Of a stretch of DNA of 64,000 nt, positions 12,239-22,827 are shown piece by piece. The first letter of the stretch is position 1; every line of letters starts with the position of its first letter. Made by a program: the position numbers and the translations under genes. This DNA comes from Auricularia sp. M13 (taxonomy: Eukaryota > Basidiomycota > Agaricomycetes > Auriculariales > Auriculariaceae), in NCBI GenBank assembly GCA_037042915.1, contig CM073199.1:1488001-1552000 (forward strand), written 5' to 3'. The notes below the pieces were generated by a model that saw only the letters and a program-made list of their open reading frames with translations, was not told the DNA's origin and did not search any database.

Positions 12239-13448
12239 ATGCTCTCCTCCAGATTGTGCGCGTCATTCCCGTCGTCGTTCACTGACTAACGCGCGTTGCG
12301 CAGACTGTTACGCGCGCCGCTGCGACGCCCGCCCGTTCTATTGAGCCGCGCTGCAGTCTGTAACGCGTCGCTTTGCGTGCCCAGCCCCGGCCTGACCAAA
12401 CCGCCCAGCTCGCGCGTCCCGCACCAGCCCGCACCTTCGCGTCCTCGGCGCCGCGCCGGCTAGAGTCGCCCGTGCCCTGGCGCCTGGGCCAGCTGCATGA
12501 GCTCGGCCTCGCCTCGTACTTCACGCCCGTCGGCTGGATACAAACGCTCATCGAGGCCGCCGGCGTCGCCACCGGCCTGCCCGCCTGGGCCCTCATCCCA
12601 GCGGTCACCGTCGCCACCCGCCTGCTCATCCTCCCCTGGATAATCCAGGGCACCCAGCAGAACGCCAAGCTGCTCGACATCCAGCCGCAGCTGCTCAAGC
12701 TGCGCGAGCAGACCAACATCCGCGACGCCCAGGCGAACCAGGCCATGATGGCCGAGATCGGCAAGCTCTACAAGTCCGTCGGCTACCAGCAGGGCCGCGC
12801 CGTCAAGGGCCCCATCGCCCAAGCCGTCCTCGGCGTCGCCTTCTTCTTTGGCGTCAGGAAGATGTGCGACCTGCCGCTCGCCCAGTTCCAGCTCGGCGGC
12901 ATCGCCTGGTTCACAGACCTCAGCGTCGCGGACCCGTACTACATCCTCCCCGCCCTCTCCACCGCCGGCTTCATGCTGATGACCCAGGTCCGCCCGTCTC
13001 CGCCCGCCTTGCGCGCAAACTCACGTTTTCTTTCCTGCCAGATGGCCAAAAGAGATATGCCCCGCAACCAAGCCATGCCGCACGCGAGCAACTGGATCCA
13101 AGTGATCATCCTCGGCTCCGTCTTCTTCCTCGCGCGTCTGCCTGCCGTACGTCCCCGCTCCCTCATGTCCTCCACCCACCCACCAACCCAACCCAATCAC
13201 CTCAGGGATTAACCCTCCAAATGGCGACGAACGCGGGCCTCTCGCTCCTGCAGCAATACGCCTTCCGCTTCCCCGCAGTGCGCGCCCGGCTGGGCATCCC
13301 GCCGCTCATCCCCCAGCCGCCGGGCCCCACGATGCTCGACACCTTCAGGTCCGTGTTCAACCGCCAGTCCGCGGCCGCCAACTCTGTCGCCGCGCCGGCT
13401 GCGGGGGAGAGGGTGAGGAAGCAGAAGCCCGGCGGCGGCTGGCAATAA
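12239..13448 (+). CDS. OXA1: Mitochondrial inner-membrane insertase, Oxa1/YidC family
   Basis: Exons are proposed at 12239-12255, 12304-12355, 12409-12987, 13042-13146 and 13206-13448 (331 aa). The ATG at 12239 is the only one available between the divergent exchanger start and the conserved domain. Two short introns (12256-12303, and 12356-12408 with a CTGAC branch) are needed to keep the frame. The spliced N-terminus, MLSSRLLLRAPLRR followed by RTFASSAPRR, is Arg-rich and looks like a mitochondrial presequence with a cleavage site. The body has the family features GWIQTLIEAAG, LPAWALIPAVTVATRLL and MAEIGKLYKSVGYQQGR. By homology it inserts membrane proteins, including mitochondrially encoded ones, into the inner membrane. 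Cox18-type membership is possible, but the match is closer to Oxa1. The two 5' introns are inference from frame and consensus. Confidence 0.85.
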
Positions 13449-14482
13449 AGAGTACACCTTGCAATTTGCAACTTCAACTTGAAGGCCGGGTTGAACTCGA
13501 CTTCTCGGGCTGGCTAAAATTACTGGAATATTTCGAGAAATAGATAATCTGGGGAACTCTGCCACCGCTCAGCGCTCATGGCACATCCGCTCCTGGGGCC
13601 CACTTTCGTTGTCTGCGATCCGACCTGAACAAATCCCCTCGTGCTCTACCAGGCTCTGCATCTGATCTGTCACAACGTGTGGCATTTGGCATGTTCGTCA
13701 GGCATACTGACTGACAGTCTCCCGTGCCCTCCCTGAGACGTTCGGCGCATCGAACAGCCCGTTGGTAATCCTGCAACGCGATTCAACGGCAACACAGTCT
13801 ACTTCGCCAAAAACAGACGAATTGTCTTGTCTTTGCCGCTGTGTTTTCACCGTGTCCCCGGCTGGATCTCGAAAAATTTGAGCGTGGGGCCGGGTCTGCC
13901 AAGTGCACTCACGATACTGCCTAGGCTCGTGGTGTGGTCGCGCTGCTCATGGCTTGGTCTCTTCTCACACGGGAATATCTGAAGGCAGCACCATGGCTTT
14001 CTCCCGTCTCCCGCCGTTAGCCACGACCACGAACATGGGCCACAGCCTCGAGTCAGCTGCTCGCGCCAGCCTGAGGCGGCCCTTCTGAGAAACTCTGGAA
14101 CCACCGTTCAGTCTATGCGCGTGACCCGTTGAGGCGTGGTGAGGCGTCGATGTTGCCGCGCCTCAGTGCTGTGAGCGGAAATGACTCGGGCTGCGCTGCA
14201 GCACGGGATTACCCGGCGTGGTCATGGTCCGGTGCTCGACCGGACATGTGCTGTCTAAGCCCGTCCCGCCGACTGACGAACGCCGTCTCTCTCGCCGCAG
14301 CTCGCGGGAGGCTCATGCACTCGCGCCCGCTGCATCTGGAGCTCATGCTTTCCGCGGGTCGAGAGCGGCGGATGAATGGACAAGACGTCGGAAGCGAAGA
14401 GCCGGGGTGCGCTGGCCGGCCTTGGGCCATAAGACCGACGGCGGTTCTATGACCACGGCCCACGGCGCTGTTGTTCGCGCCC
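13449..14482. other. Intergenic between OXA1 and pheromone gene P1
   Basis: About 1 kb with no supported gene on either strand. I searched it for ATG-GAC/GAT starts leading to a CaaX stop and found none. It contains the 3' flank of OXA1 and the 5' flank of P1. Confidence 0.5.
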
Positions 14483-14489
14483 TTATAAG
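14483..14489 (+). promoter_or_regulatory. TATA box of pheromone gene P1
   Basis: TTATAAG lies 50 bp upstream of the P1 ATG, inside a GC-rich stretch. Confidence 0.6.
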
Positions 14490-14538
14490 GGGCCCCCGCG
14501 CGGCGGGGTATCAGCTGCGCAAGAAACACACCCGCATC

Positions 14539-14634
14539 ATGGACTCCTTCGCCTTTGACACCAAGCCCGACATCGAAACGCCCGTCGACACCGAGCGCCA
14601 TGGAAGCGTCACGGTCCTCTGCATCATTGCGTGA
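14539..14634 (+). CDS. CaaX lipopeptide mating pheromone precursor P1
   Basis: A 31-residue precursor begins MDSFAFDTKPDIE and ends TERHGSVTVLCIIA. CIIA is a CaaX box for farnesylation, removal of IIA and carboxymethylation. ER/H, eight to ten residues before the Cys, fits the charged pair at which Agaricomycete pheromones are trimmed, so the mature ligand is probably HGSVTVLC-farnesyl or close to it. A TATA box lies 50 bp upstream. A 50-nt intron (14664-14713) lies 30 nt after the stop, and the sequence after it resembles that after the P2 intron. The mature region is identical to that of P5. It should signal through a non-self STE3 receptor. Confidence 0.93.
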   Translation: MDSFAFDTKPDIETPVDTERHGSVTVLCIIA

Positions 14635-14713
14635 GACCTCAAGCCTACATGGATGCCAGGATGGTGAGTCTTCCCCCACCGGGCTACATTGCACCGGGCT
14701 CATGTCTTCGCAG

Positions 14714-15040
14714 CGCGTAGCGCATTCAACCTCGTCAACCGGACGCTTGCACTTGTAGTACACTAGTAGCCTTGTACCCCATCCTGGCCTTCGTTCCTGA
14801 TCATATATTTGTTTGTTCCCCATCGTTGTTGAAAGCGAAAGCGAAAACCGGAAGTGAGAACAAAGGACTCATAGGCTCCGAGGCGCCAGCGACTTGGAGA
14901 CGGACTGTTCAGATTTCCACGTATGGCTATGAGACAGCGCCGTGCCCATCGCTTTGACCTTGTGGTTGTAGCGCTTGGAAGCCGGCGTCCGTGACGCTAT
15001 TGTGCGAGTGAGACCCTCCGGACCAGGCCACAGCGGACAC
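14714..15040. other. Intergenic between P1 and P2
   Basis: Holds the P1 3' UTR after its intron, and the P2 promoter. An ACAAAGG motif lies at 14860-14866. No further gene is seen. Confidence 0.5.
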
Positions 15041-15047
15041 ATAAATA
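15041..15047 (+). promoter_or_regulatory. TATA-like element of pheromone gene P2
   Basis: ATAAATA lies 74 bp upstream of the P2 ATG. The same heptamer occupies the same place upstream of P3. Confidence 0.55.
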
Positions 15048-15120
15048 AGGGAGGACCGCGCCCAGATTTCTCTTTTCTCCAGCGTTGCACACCCCACCGT
15101 CGCTACCGCCCTCCGCACCA

Positions 15121-15213
15121 ATGGACTCCTACGACTACGTTACCAAGCCCGAGACTGCCCCCGTCGAGAAGGAGCACACCCCAGTAACTACGGTTTACTG
15201 CATCATCGCATGA
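15121..15213 (+). CDS. CaaX pheromone precursor P2
   Basis: A 30-residue precursor begins MDSYDYVTKPETAPVEK and ends EKEHTPVTTVYCIIA. CIIA is the CaaX box. The EH pair ten residues before the Cys is the likely processing site, giving a mature peptide near HTPVTTVYC or TPVTTVYC. It is a tandem paralogue of P3: the N-terminal block VTKPETAPV is shared, the EKEHTPV and DKEHTPV segments align, and both 5' leaders contain CCAGCGTTGCACA. A 49-nt intron (15235-15283) starts 21 nt after the stop and carries a TGAC branch-like sequence. Confidence 0.93.
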   Translation: MDSYDYVTKPETAPVEKEHTPVTTVYCIIA

Positions 15214-15283
15214 ACGCGCGTGCATCTTTGGATGGTGAGCTTAGCTCGCTTCCGTTGTCGCTTCCTCCGCTGACTGCCCACAG

Positions 15284-15682
15284 CGTGTAGCGCACGGCCT
15301 TGACCAGTTCATCGCTACCTTCGACCTTCATGTACTGTAGCCTACTTCTTGTGATAAACACGTCGTTTTATGCGTAATCTGCTGTGCCGGCTGGAAGAAT
15401 TACTAGTAGAAAGACCAACTCAAGTGTAGAAGCCGGCAAAAATGTGAGATGCAAAGCCCGCCTGTCGAGATCGTGGCCGCGAACGACCACGAGAGTGTTT
15501 CTCTTTCGCGGGTGCCGCGTTGTGGTCCAAGCCTCCAGGCACCTTATGGTCCTTCCGCGTTACCGGTATGGATGTGAGACACGGGTCCTAACCGGATCTG
15601 TGGCTGGGGCGTTGAGAGACCGAATCTCTTGTGCGCAGAGCTGAGACAGCCTCACCAGGGACAATAGAGTGAGGGCCGCCCG
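15284..15682. other. Intergenic between P2 and P3
   Basis: Contains the P2 3' UTR and the P3 promoter, with an ACAATAG motif at 15661-15667. No additional reading frame with a CaaX end was found. Confidence 0.5.
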
Positions 15683-15689
15683 ATAAATA
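15683..15689 (+). promoter_or_regulatory. TATA-like element of pheromone gene P3
   Basis: ATAAATA lies 68 bp upstream of the P3 ATG and matches the P2 element. Confidence 0.55.
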
Positions 15690-15756
15690 GGCAGCGAGTT
15701 TGAGGTCCTGATCCCCAGCGTTGCACAACCCCCTGTCGCTTACCGCCCCCACCCAA

Positions 15757-15843
15757 ATGGATTCCTTCGTTACCAAGCCCGAGACCGCACCCGTCGACAA
15801 GGAGCACACCCCAGTGCCCGTCCCGCACTGCATCATTGCGTGA
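15757..15843 (+). CDS. CaaX pheromone precursor P3
   Basis: A 28-residue precursor begins MDSFVTKPETAPVDK and ends DKEHTPVPVPHCIIA. It is the shortest of the nine. Relative to P2 it lacks two residues near the N-terminus. Its predicted mature part (TPVPVPHC) differs from P2 (TPVTTVYC) in several positions, so the tandem copies probably encode different ligands. The CaaX box is CIIA and the EH processing pair is kept. A 42-nt intron (15863-15904, gtgagc...ccag) starts 19 nt after the stop. Confidence 0.92.
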   Translation: MDSFVTKPETAPVDKEHTPVPVPHCIIA

Positions 15844-15904
15844 TTTCTGGTCGCAGATGTCGGTGAGCACAGCCCTAGTCGTCGTCAACAGGCGCTGATT
15901 CCAG

Positions 15905-16294
15905 CACGACTAGTCGCACCGATAGCACAGTTTCTTCGTTCTTCGTGTATTTGTAGTCTGTGTTATTGATATCTGTACCATTTCAAACGCCTTCCTCATG
16001 ACTTCAGTTCGATGTGCGAGCGAGACAGCGCGGTGCCTTTACATAAGTCGAGTCTCCAAAGTCGTGCTGAATTACCATCTTGTTGATGAGATGGAAACCA
16101 GAGCTGCAAATGGGCGTGATATTAAGGCCCGGGATGTGTTATAGTGCCAATCTGGACTTCTACCAAGAGTGCTTGACCACCGTCGGAGAATATGAATCGC
16201 GTCCGGTCGGTAAAAACCGGAAGCCCGTGATAGCCTCGTGACTTCGCTCACCTGACCGCAAGTGACCTCTTCGCCCTCCGACAAGTTGATTAAG
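15905..16294. other. Intergenic between P3 and the bHLH gene
   Basis: Contains the P3 3' UTR and the bHLH 5' flank. Nothing else is recognised. Confidence 0.5.
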
Positions 16295-17240
16295 ATGGCG
16301 ACCTCGTCCTCGCAAGCACCCATCGAAACTATGCAGACCCAGCAAAGCGTCGCGCAGCTTCTTGCCGGCATGTCTGGGTTGCAGGGCGACTCGAATGGGC
16401 ACACAAACGCGTCCGGCCTTGACCAAGCTCAAATCCTTACTATACTCAAGAACATGCCAAACGTTTTCAATCAGAGGGTAAAGGAACCAGCTAATACCAT
16501 ATGCCATTGCTCATCGACCATGCGTTGCTGCTGCTGTTGCAGAACGGAAGCGATGCTCAAAGAGAGTCAGCGAGTGCCGAACGACAGCTGTACGCCACAT
16601 TTCCACCCACATTATGGGCTCCCGTAACATGATATTCGACTACAGAGGATACGACCGCCATTCGCTAGGAGGAGAATCGCGCCATGTAGACGATGATTAT
16701 AACGACGACGGAGACGATGGCGAAGGGAGTGGCCGCGATTCTCCGAAGTCAGGCTCCAAGCGAAGGCGCAAGAACGAGCACGGATCTGAAGAGTGGGCAC
16801 GACAACGAAAAGACAATCACGTGAGTACACCCTCTGTGTGGCAACACGTCTTATTCACGTAGCTTTATAGAAAGAGGTAGAACGCCGCCGTCGAGGAAAT
16901 ATCAACGAGGGTATCAATGAGCTCGGTCGCATCGTACCCAACGGCGCGGGGGAGAAGGCCAAGGGCGCCATCCTGTCTCGCGCCGTCCAGTACATTCACC
17001 ATTTGAAAGAAAACGAGGCCCGCAATATCGAAAAGTGGACGCTGGAGAAACTACTCATGGACCAGGCGATGAGTGACCTTCAGGTTGGTGGTCGGCCGTT
17101 ATCATGTTGTCTCAGCCAAATAATGCTCGCCATTGCAGGCTCAGCTTGAGGAAACCAGGCAGCTTTTGCAGGAGGAATGTCTGAAAAGAGAGGCTCTCGA
17201 GAAGGAGCTAGAAGCCTTGCGAGCCACGCAAGCCTCGTGA
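16295..17240 (+). CDS. bHLH transcription factor, Cbf1/USF-like
   Basis: Five exons: 16295-16477, 16543-16589, 16646-16820, 16871-17083 and 17139-17240 (239 aa). The start is the first in-frame ATG (MATSSSQAPIETMQTQQ). A Gln/Ser-rich N-terminus and an acidic DDDYNDDGDDGEGSG stretch lead to a basic/helix-loop-helix domain at about residues 135-195. The basic segment KEVERRRRGNINEGIN has the His/Glu/Arg-type DNA-contact pattern of E-box binders. The loop IVPNGAGEKAKGAILSRAV is close to yeast Cbf1. A leucine-rich coiled coil (LEKLLMDQAMSDLQAQLEE) follows to the C-terminus. Binding to CACGTG-type E boxes is inferred. Relation to the flanking pheromone genes is unknown; it may simply be a linked housekeeping factor. 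Confidence 0.88.
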
Positions 17241-17402
17241 AATTAGTCCGCCATTGCTTTCATGGCGGCTGCTTCTTGTACCAAGCTCATATGATGTATC
17301 TTACGTCCGTCTTCACATATCAATTCCGTTTGAGGTCTATTCGATGTCCATGTGGCATGCTGCCGCAGTCTCCGAGTTCGAAATTAATCTGCCAAGCCAG
17401 CC

Positions 17403-18438
17403 TCACGCAATAGAGCTCTTCCAGTCATGCGCCTTGGAGTCGCACAACCGGGAAGCCAGGGCACCTGCGCATTCTAAGGCTGAATTAAGTGGTAGTTGAT
17501 ATTCTTGAGGTCTTTGCGACATACCATGCCGGTGATGCTGAAAGGATCGGTTCGGACCACGAGCCAATGGCTCGTCTCCTATGTCTTTGTCCAACGCCGT
17601 CCGTTGCAGAATATGGCGGGCCTTGACCTGCGGATGGTTGAGAACTGGGTCGATGGAATGGCAAGCAGATAGCTTACCTTCGTTACCTCCTGGCGCCATA
17701 CACGAGCGCGTTGTTTGCTACGAAATTCTTGTTCGGCCGTCGTTATAGCAGAGGATAGTAGCGAGACAAGCTCGACGCGACCCTCGAGAAGAAGATAGTC
17801 GAGCGCACTGCGAGAAACGCCGCGTTTGGTCAACCTGCGGGCGCATTGGTCAATATACAGTACGTCGACACAGACACTCACTTGCGAAAACGTAGAAGTT
17901 CACCCTCGATTGCCTGATCCGAGTCGTCCACCTGAGTATCCATGTGCTGTGCTTCATCGTCGGTGAAGTCAAGGCTTGGTGAGCTGCTCATATCGCGGTT
18001 GGTTGCAATTTGTCGAACAGCCAAGGGTAGTGAGCGATAACGTCGTCTACGCCTTGAAGCTAGGCTATTATACGGGACATTTCTGGTGCCGGTCAAAGTG
18101 TCTGCCATGTAATCCGAGTCGTCATGCGGAGTGCTGGTTTCCATACGGCGAATGTCTGCAGGCTCATGCTGGGTTTCAGATGTGCTCGACGTAGCGATGC
18201 TCTCGCGCGCAATAGTTGACAGTGGCTGCTGCACATGGCCAGTAGACCCCAGCTTAGAGTCTCGCGGTACGGAGCTGTGTGTATGATGCCGGAGTGGCCC
18301 TGCCAGAGGGTGTAGAGCTCCGAGAGAATGCTGCATATTTGAGAGCGGCAAATGGAGAGCAGTGAGAACGGCGCCAGTTCTATCGGGGCCCAGCTTCGAT
18401 TGGCCGCTCAGCGACTGAAAGGAGTCGTTAATAGGCAT
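17403..18438 (-). CDS. Hypothetical protein, no recognised domain
   Basis: I do not recognise this gene. A frame from the ATG at 18438 (MPINDSFQSLSGQSKLG) continues to GELLRFRK near 17880. Introns then lead to a helical, charged segment (RLTKRGVSRSALDYLLLEG, then TTAEQEFRSKQRARVWRQE) and to VKARHILQRTALDKDIGDE. The TGA is at 17403-17405. The N-terminal half is Ser/His-rich and probably disordered. The C-terminal third could be a coiled-coil or histone-fold-like helical region. A further intron with GTATGT donor near 17525 is optional because it keeps frame. The frame is open upstream to 18474 without an ATG, so a spliced 5' exon is possible. It sits 181 bp downstream of the trehalose synthase-like gene on the same strand. 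Confidence 0.55.
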
Positions 18439-18619
18439 GCCTCTCGCTGCTTGCTTGTGACTGCTCGGAGTCACGCGCGGTCATTGGCGGGGCTGCAAAA
18501 CGCGTTTTTACTGTCCTGTAACGACATGGACTCCGAGTTGCCAGCTACAAAATCGCGTGTATAGCACTCCCAGAGCTCCGAATTACTGATCTACAACATT
18601 GGCTGTAGCACAACATTAT

Positions 18620-21600
18620 CTATTGCAATGCCGACACCAGCTCCAAAACGTCCGCGGGGCCAGGCAATTTCCACTTCGCGTCGCTGCCTTTGCCACTGGC
18701 AGAGCACGTTACCGAGTTAGGGACGTTGTTCAGTTTCCCGAGCAGTCTATCGTCGCGGCTGATTGCAAGAATGAAATCGAGCGGGCCTCGCAAGTTAGGC
18801 AGCGTCTGGTCTGCCGTCGTCATAGATGCCCCAAGTGCTGTGACGCCGTACATTCCGAGGATGACGCCGACGGCGCTGGAACGGCTGATTTTGTTAGGCA
18901 AAACAAGGAAGGAATTTGTCCTTGGGACAATGCGCAGGCCTGTATAATCGGACAACATGAGCACAGTCGAAACATTGACGGCCGTAAATACGCACCAAAG
19001 CGCTCTCCCAGACTGTCCCACAGGTGGTTCTGGGCTTCAGCGGCTTGTCTTCGAGCCCATGCACGTTCAGCATCCACGTCATGCTCATCGCTCCAAAATC
19101 TCCAAGTCAGGGAAGCGTCAGATTCGTCTATGAAGGACCCCGGGGTTCGCTCGGTGAACTGCAAACGTTGGTATCGGCAGATACGAAGAATGAGGGGCGT
19201 ACATAATGTAGGATTTCTCTCGCAGCTGGAATCCAGCTATCATCCAAATCGGAAACCATGCTGATCCACGAATCGTTCTTGCCCTCGGTCCGGGGCAGCT
19301 TGAGGAAGCATCCATTCTCGGCGCTGAAATATCTTGGGGTCAATAAGATTACCAAGACCAGTTGATTAGCATACCATAATCCGACAGTATCAAAAACAGC
19401 TCCAAGGGATTTCTGCAAGACCCCCATGGAGAGCCCACTCAGCAACCATACGTCGTTCTTGTCATCGCCCGCTAGCCTAGCTATGACTTGTGTGACGCCA
19501 TCCGGGATGGCATGGCTGCGCGACCTCGGGCTTCTATCCCAGATGCATCCCTCAAGGTCAAGCAAGAGCAGACGCCTTCCAGCGGTCTTGTACGTATCGA
19601 GCAGGCTTTCAACCTTGAGAAGCGGGATGGAAGCGGCAGGAGGGAGTTGGTGCTCCTTGTGCACGCGGACACTTCGTGATAAGAAGGATGTGACAAAAGA
19701 CTGCGCTGTTTGCGTGACGACATGGGCGTGAAGATCCTGTTGACCGGGTTAAGGAGCACATATGAAGGACGCGGCACGTACCTTCCAACGAGTCGTAGCC
19801 TCGTCGGAGGGCATAGTCAGAGCCTACGATGTACGTTAGGACAGGACGTTACGATAGTAGAATGCATACTTGGTAGATGGCTTCACACGTCGCAACAGTG
19901 TCCCACGGGTTACACGGTATGCAACTACGGAATCCGCTAAAGCTGTAAGACCCGGCAAACTAACGTAACCAATATGAGCCAGCTAAGACGGGAGATACAT
20001 TGGGCACGAACCTCGCTCAGGATAAGTGGTCCAGATTTACCCTCTTGGCATTCCACATACTCGTGAGCGCGCAGGGCCATACCCTCGCGCAGACTAGTCA
20101 CCAAGAATGCGTCCGCCAAAGTAAGCAGCGCCAAGTATTGCGAAAACGTGAGCTCGTGTGTGTGAAGGAAAACGATTGGCTGGTATGTGAGCGTCGAAAA
20201 TTTGGAATTGACGCGTGCAACGACGTCCGAAACGCGGCCCTGCAGCTCGTTCTCCTCGCTGGTGATCAGAGCAACTTGAATAAGCACAGCCTATGCATGC
20301 GTGTTGAATGACGCGGCCGGTCATGATGAAGAAATGTTGCTTACCTTTCCCCTGAACTCAGCGTGGCGCTCAAGGAATTTCTCAAATGCAAGGATCTTCT
20401 GCCGTACGCCTTGTACCTCGTCGAGTTTGTCACGGCCAACGATGAGCTTTAAGCCGCTATAGCGCTGGCCCAGCACATTGACCCACTCTGCAACCTCGGG
20501 CTCGGCCCTAGACATCGGTATTATCAACACTGAATGAGTCTTTACAGATGAGATTTATTCTACGTACCGTTTGCGGGTTAGGCGATCAACATCGATGCCC
20601 ATCGGAAACACCGCAACATCAACGAAGCGATTGTCCAGCTGAATGCCTTTAGGCACGGCTTCGAGAGCGAGAATACGCGATGCACAGTTACGGAAATGGC
20701 GGGCAAAGTTGTGTGTTTGAGTGCCGACAAGATCAGCACCAAGTATGCCACGCAATAGATCCTGGCGGACAGCCAGACATCTGAAGATTTCCGAAGACGG
20801 CCTTCTTGGATGAGACACAGCTCTGTCGTGAACAGAAGAACATACCATGCGACGTGCAGAAAGAAACCGATGATGGCATGGGGGAGTTTCTCACGAACGA
20901 GCCGAGGCACCAACATAAGATGATAGTCGTTGACCCAGACTATGGCGTTGCGTCAGTAAGCGTGCGAAAGGTCGTGTGCCCTTACCTATGTCCCCAGGTT
21001 GGTATTCTGCGACAATGGCATCGGCGAACTTTTGGTTGAGGGCGACGTATTGCGAGTAGGTGTTGCTCTCGTAAAAATTCTTCGTCTTGGGCGCATCTGG
21101 GACTGCATAGTGCAGCGTGGGCCAAAGAACCTGACCCTGGTCAAGAGACAGAAAGCTTCTCCGGAAGAGCGAACCTGATGGCAGAATCCATCGTAGCAGC
21201 CCTTTTTTGAGGTTGAACATTGTTGGGAGAGATACCGTGAGCATCATTCACTCACCGTTAACTCGGCGTCAGTCACCCAGACAGCGATGCTTTCGTAGGC
21301 CGTCTTGAGTTTCTGGTCAATGGAATGGCGAAAATCGGAGTCGAACGCGTCGGTTGAACTGCCCAAGACGCCGATCCATGTTTTGCGGCTTAGCATCCCT
21401 CCCACGCTCTTTACAGCATTTTGGAGACCGCCGTTCGCATGAGGATTGGGCGCGAAGGTCCATTGACCAATGCTAGTATTATATCCAGGCGAATATCTGC
21501 TGGTCGAAGACGAGCGAGACGCTGTGCGCTGTGACGGCCGTTGGCTTGGCCTCCGCTGAACACGAGATCCGTTCACAGAACTGACGGCATCGACGACTGG

Positions 21601-21985
21601 GGCCACGACTGCGCGAGCTGCAGTACCGGCTGCATTCCCAGCCTGCGTCAAAGCGTCATTGATACTAGAGAACGAGAAGAACGGGTTTGTCGCCTCCTTG
21701 TTCGGTGTTGCGATTGGTGTCGTGACTTTGGACTATTTTCAAGACGTCAAGCAGTTTTTCAAAAGGAAGCACGCAACTTCAACTCACCTTGGTAGCAAGG
21801 TCGTCTAGAATGCTTGCAATAGGTCCAAGGCGCGATCCCAGAGTTGGTTTGTTGGCTGGAACGTGCTGCGCCGCCTGACTAGGATCAGCACGCCCAGGTA
21901 TGACCACATCGTCCTCCTGCGGAAGCAGGGTGACGGGCAAGAAAAGCGATGCTATGATAACCCGTCTGTCGCGCAGGCTACTCAT
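18620..21985 (-). CDS. TSL1: Trehalose-6-phosphate synthase/phosphatase complex subunit, Tsl1/Tps3-like (regulatory type)
   Basis: A multi-exon gene starts at the ATG at 21985 (MSSLRDRRVIIASLFLPV) and ends with TAG at 18620-18622. The middle is a GT20 trehalose-phosphate synthase domain, with LWPTLHYAVPDAPK, WVNDYHLMLVPRLVRE and GILGADLVGTQTHNFARHF. The C-terminal part is a TPP-like HAD domain. Key residues deviate from enzymes: the usual RLDYIKG nucleotide-sugar site reads DKLDEVQG, and the HAD nucleophile motif DxDx(T/V) reads LLLLDLEGCIWD. Both sites therefore look inactive, as in yeast Tsl1/Tps3, which stabilise and regulate Tps1/Tps2. A structural role in the stress-responsive trehalose complex is inferred. 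Internal exon limits were not all resolved. Confidence 0.85.
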
Positions 21986-22827
21986 GGCTGCGAGTTAGCT
22001 TGGTTGCAGGACGCGGACTTTGGTCAGGTCAACGACGTCACTGTCCTTGTCGATGCGTATGCCGGCCATACCCGAATGATCTTCATCCCTGAATCTGCTC
22101 GCGGCACCGTATCGATGCCACTCACTGCCTCAGCAACATCTCATGTAACAAAATGTGCGTGCAGTATTTACCAGTTGGGTGTCGGGCAGTCCAAAATATC
22201 TCCTGAGGCTCCAATGCCTCCCGACTCAGCCATGGTCCGCCATGACCGCCTCGGCGCCTCCTACGTACAGTACTTTGTTATACTGTCGATTACATATTTT
22301 ATGCATGCTTGTAAGCTGACCTCACGGTGCGAGCATGCATGCAGGTATACGTAGTTTCACTGGCTCACTTTACTACATAACCGAAGACTGTTGGGCCGTC
22401 GCCCGGAACAGGTCAAACTTAGGTTGACATTCATGGTGCTACTGTATCCAAGCAGGTGCGATGTGACGGAGAGGCTTTGTTTGCTGATTACTTGCAATAA
22501 ATCAGTTAAGTTCAGGTAGTTTGACTATGATAATGCAGAAATCCTTGTCCTTCTCCAAGTTCAACGTTCAAGTGCTGCAAGCTTATACTGTGGTCAGTCA
22601 GAATTGCCCTATCTTCGAAGAAATCCGATGCGAATATAGAGGGATTAATATAAGAATATCAGCTATGGGGAGCATAGTTGTGACCCATAGGCAGTGCGTG
22701 CTGCAAAATTGCGCGTTGGAAGGAGGAGTTCGGTCAGATCCGACCGCTGCTGGTTGTTGCCGACGGATCTCTACGCTGTGCGCTACAGCGACGAGCTTTG
22801 TACCGGTGCTAGCGTCGTGGGGCGCAC
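21986..22827. other. Intergenic, divergent promoters of TSL1-like gene and CLA4
   Basis: No supported gene in 840 bp. It serves as the 5' flank of both neighbours. Confidence 0.5.

Noticed and set aside
12239-12289. Reading the OXA1 ATG straight on as a 16-residue peptide ending at TAA
   Set aside because: It leaves the conserved insertase domain without a start. Two consensus introns give a complete presequence instead.
18529-18567. ATG-GAC start (MDSELPATKSRV)
   Set aside because: Ends after 12 residues without Cys; not a pheromone.
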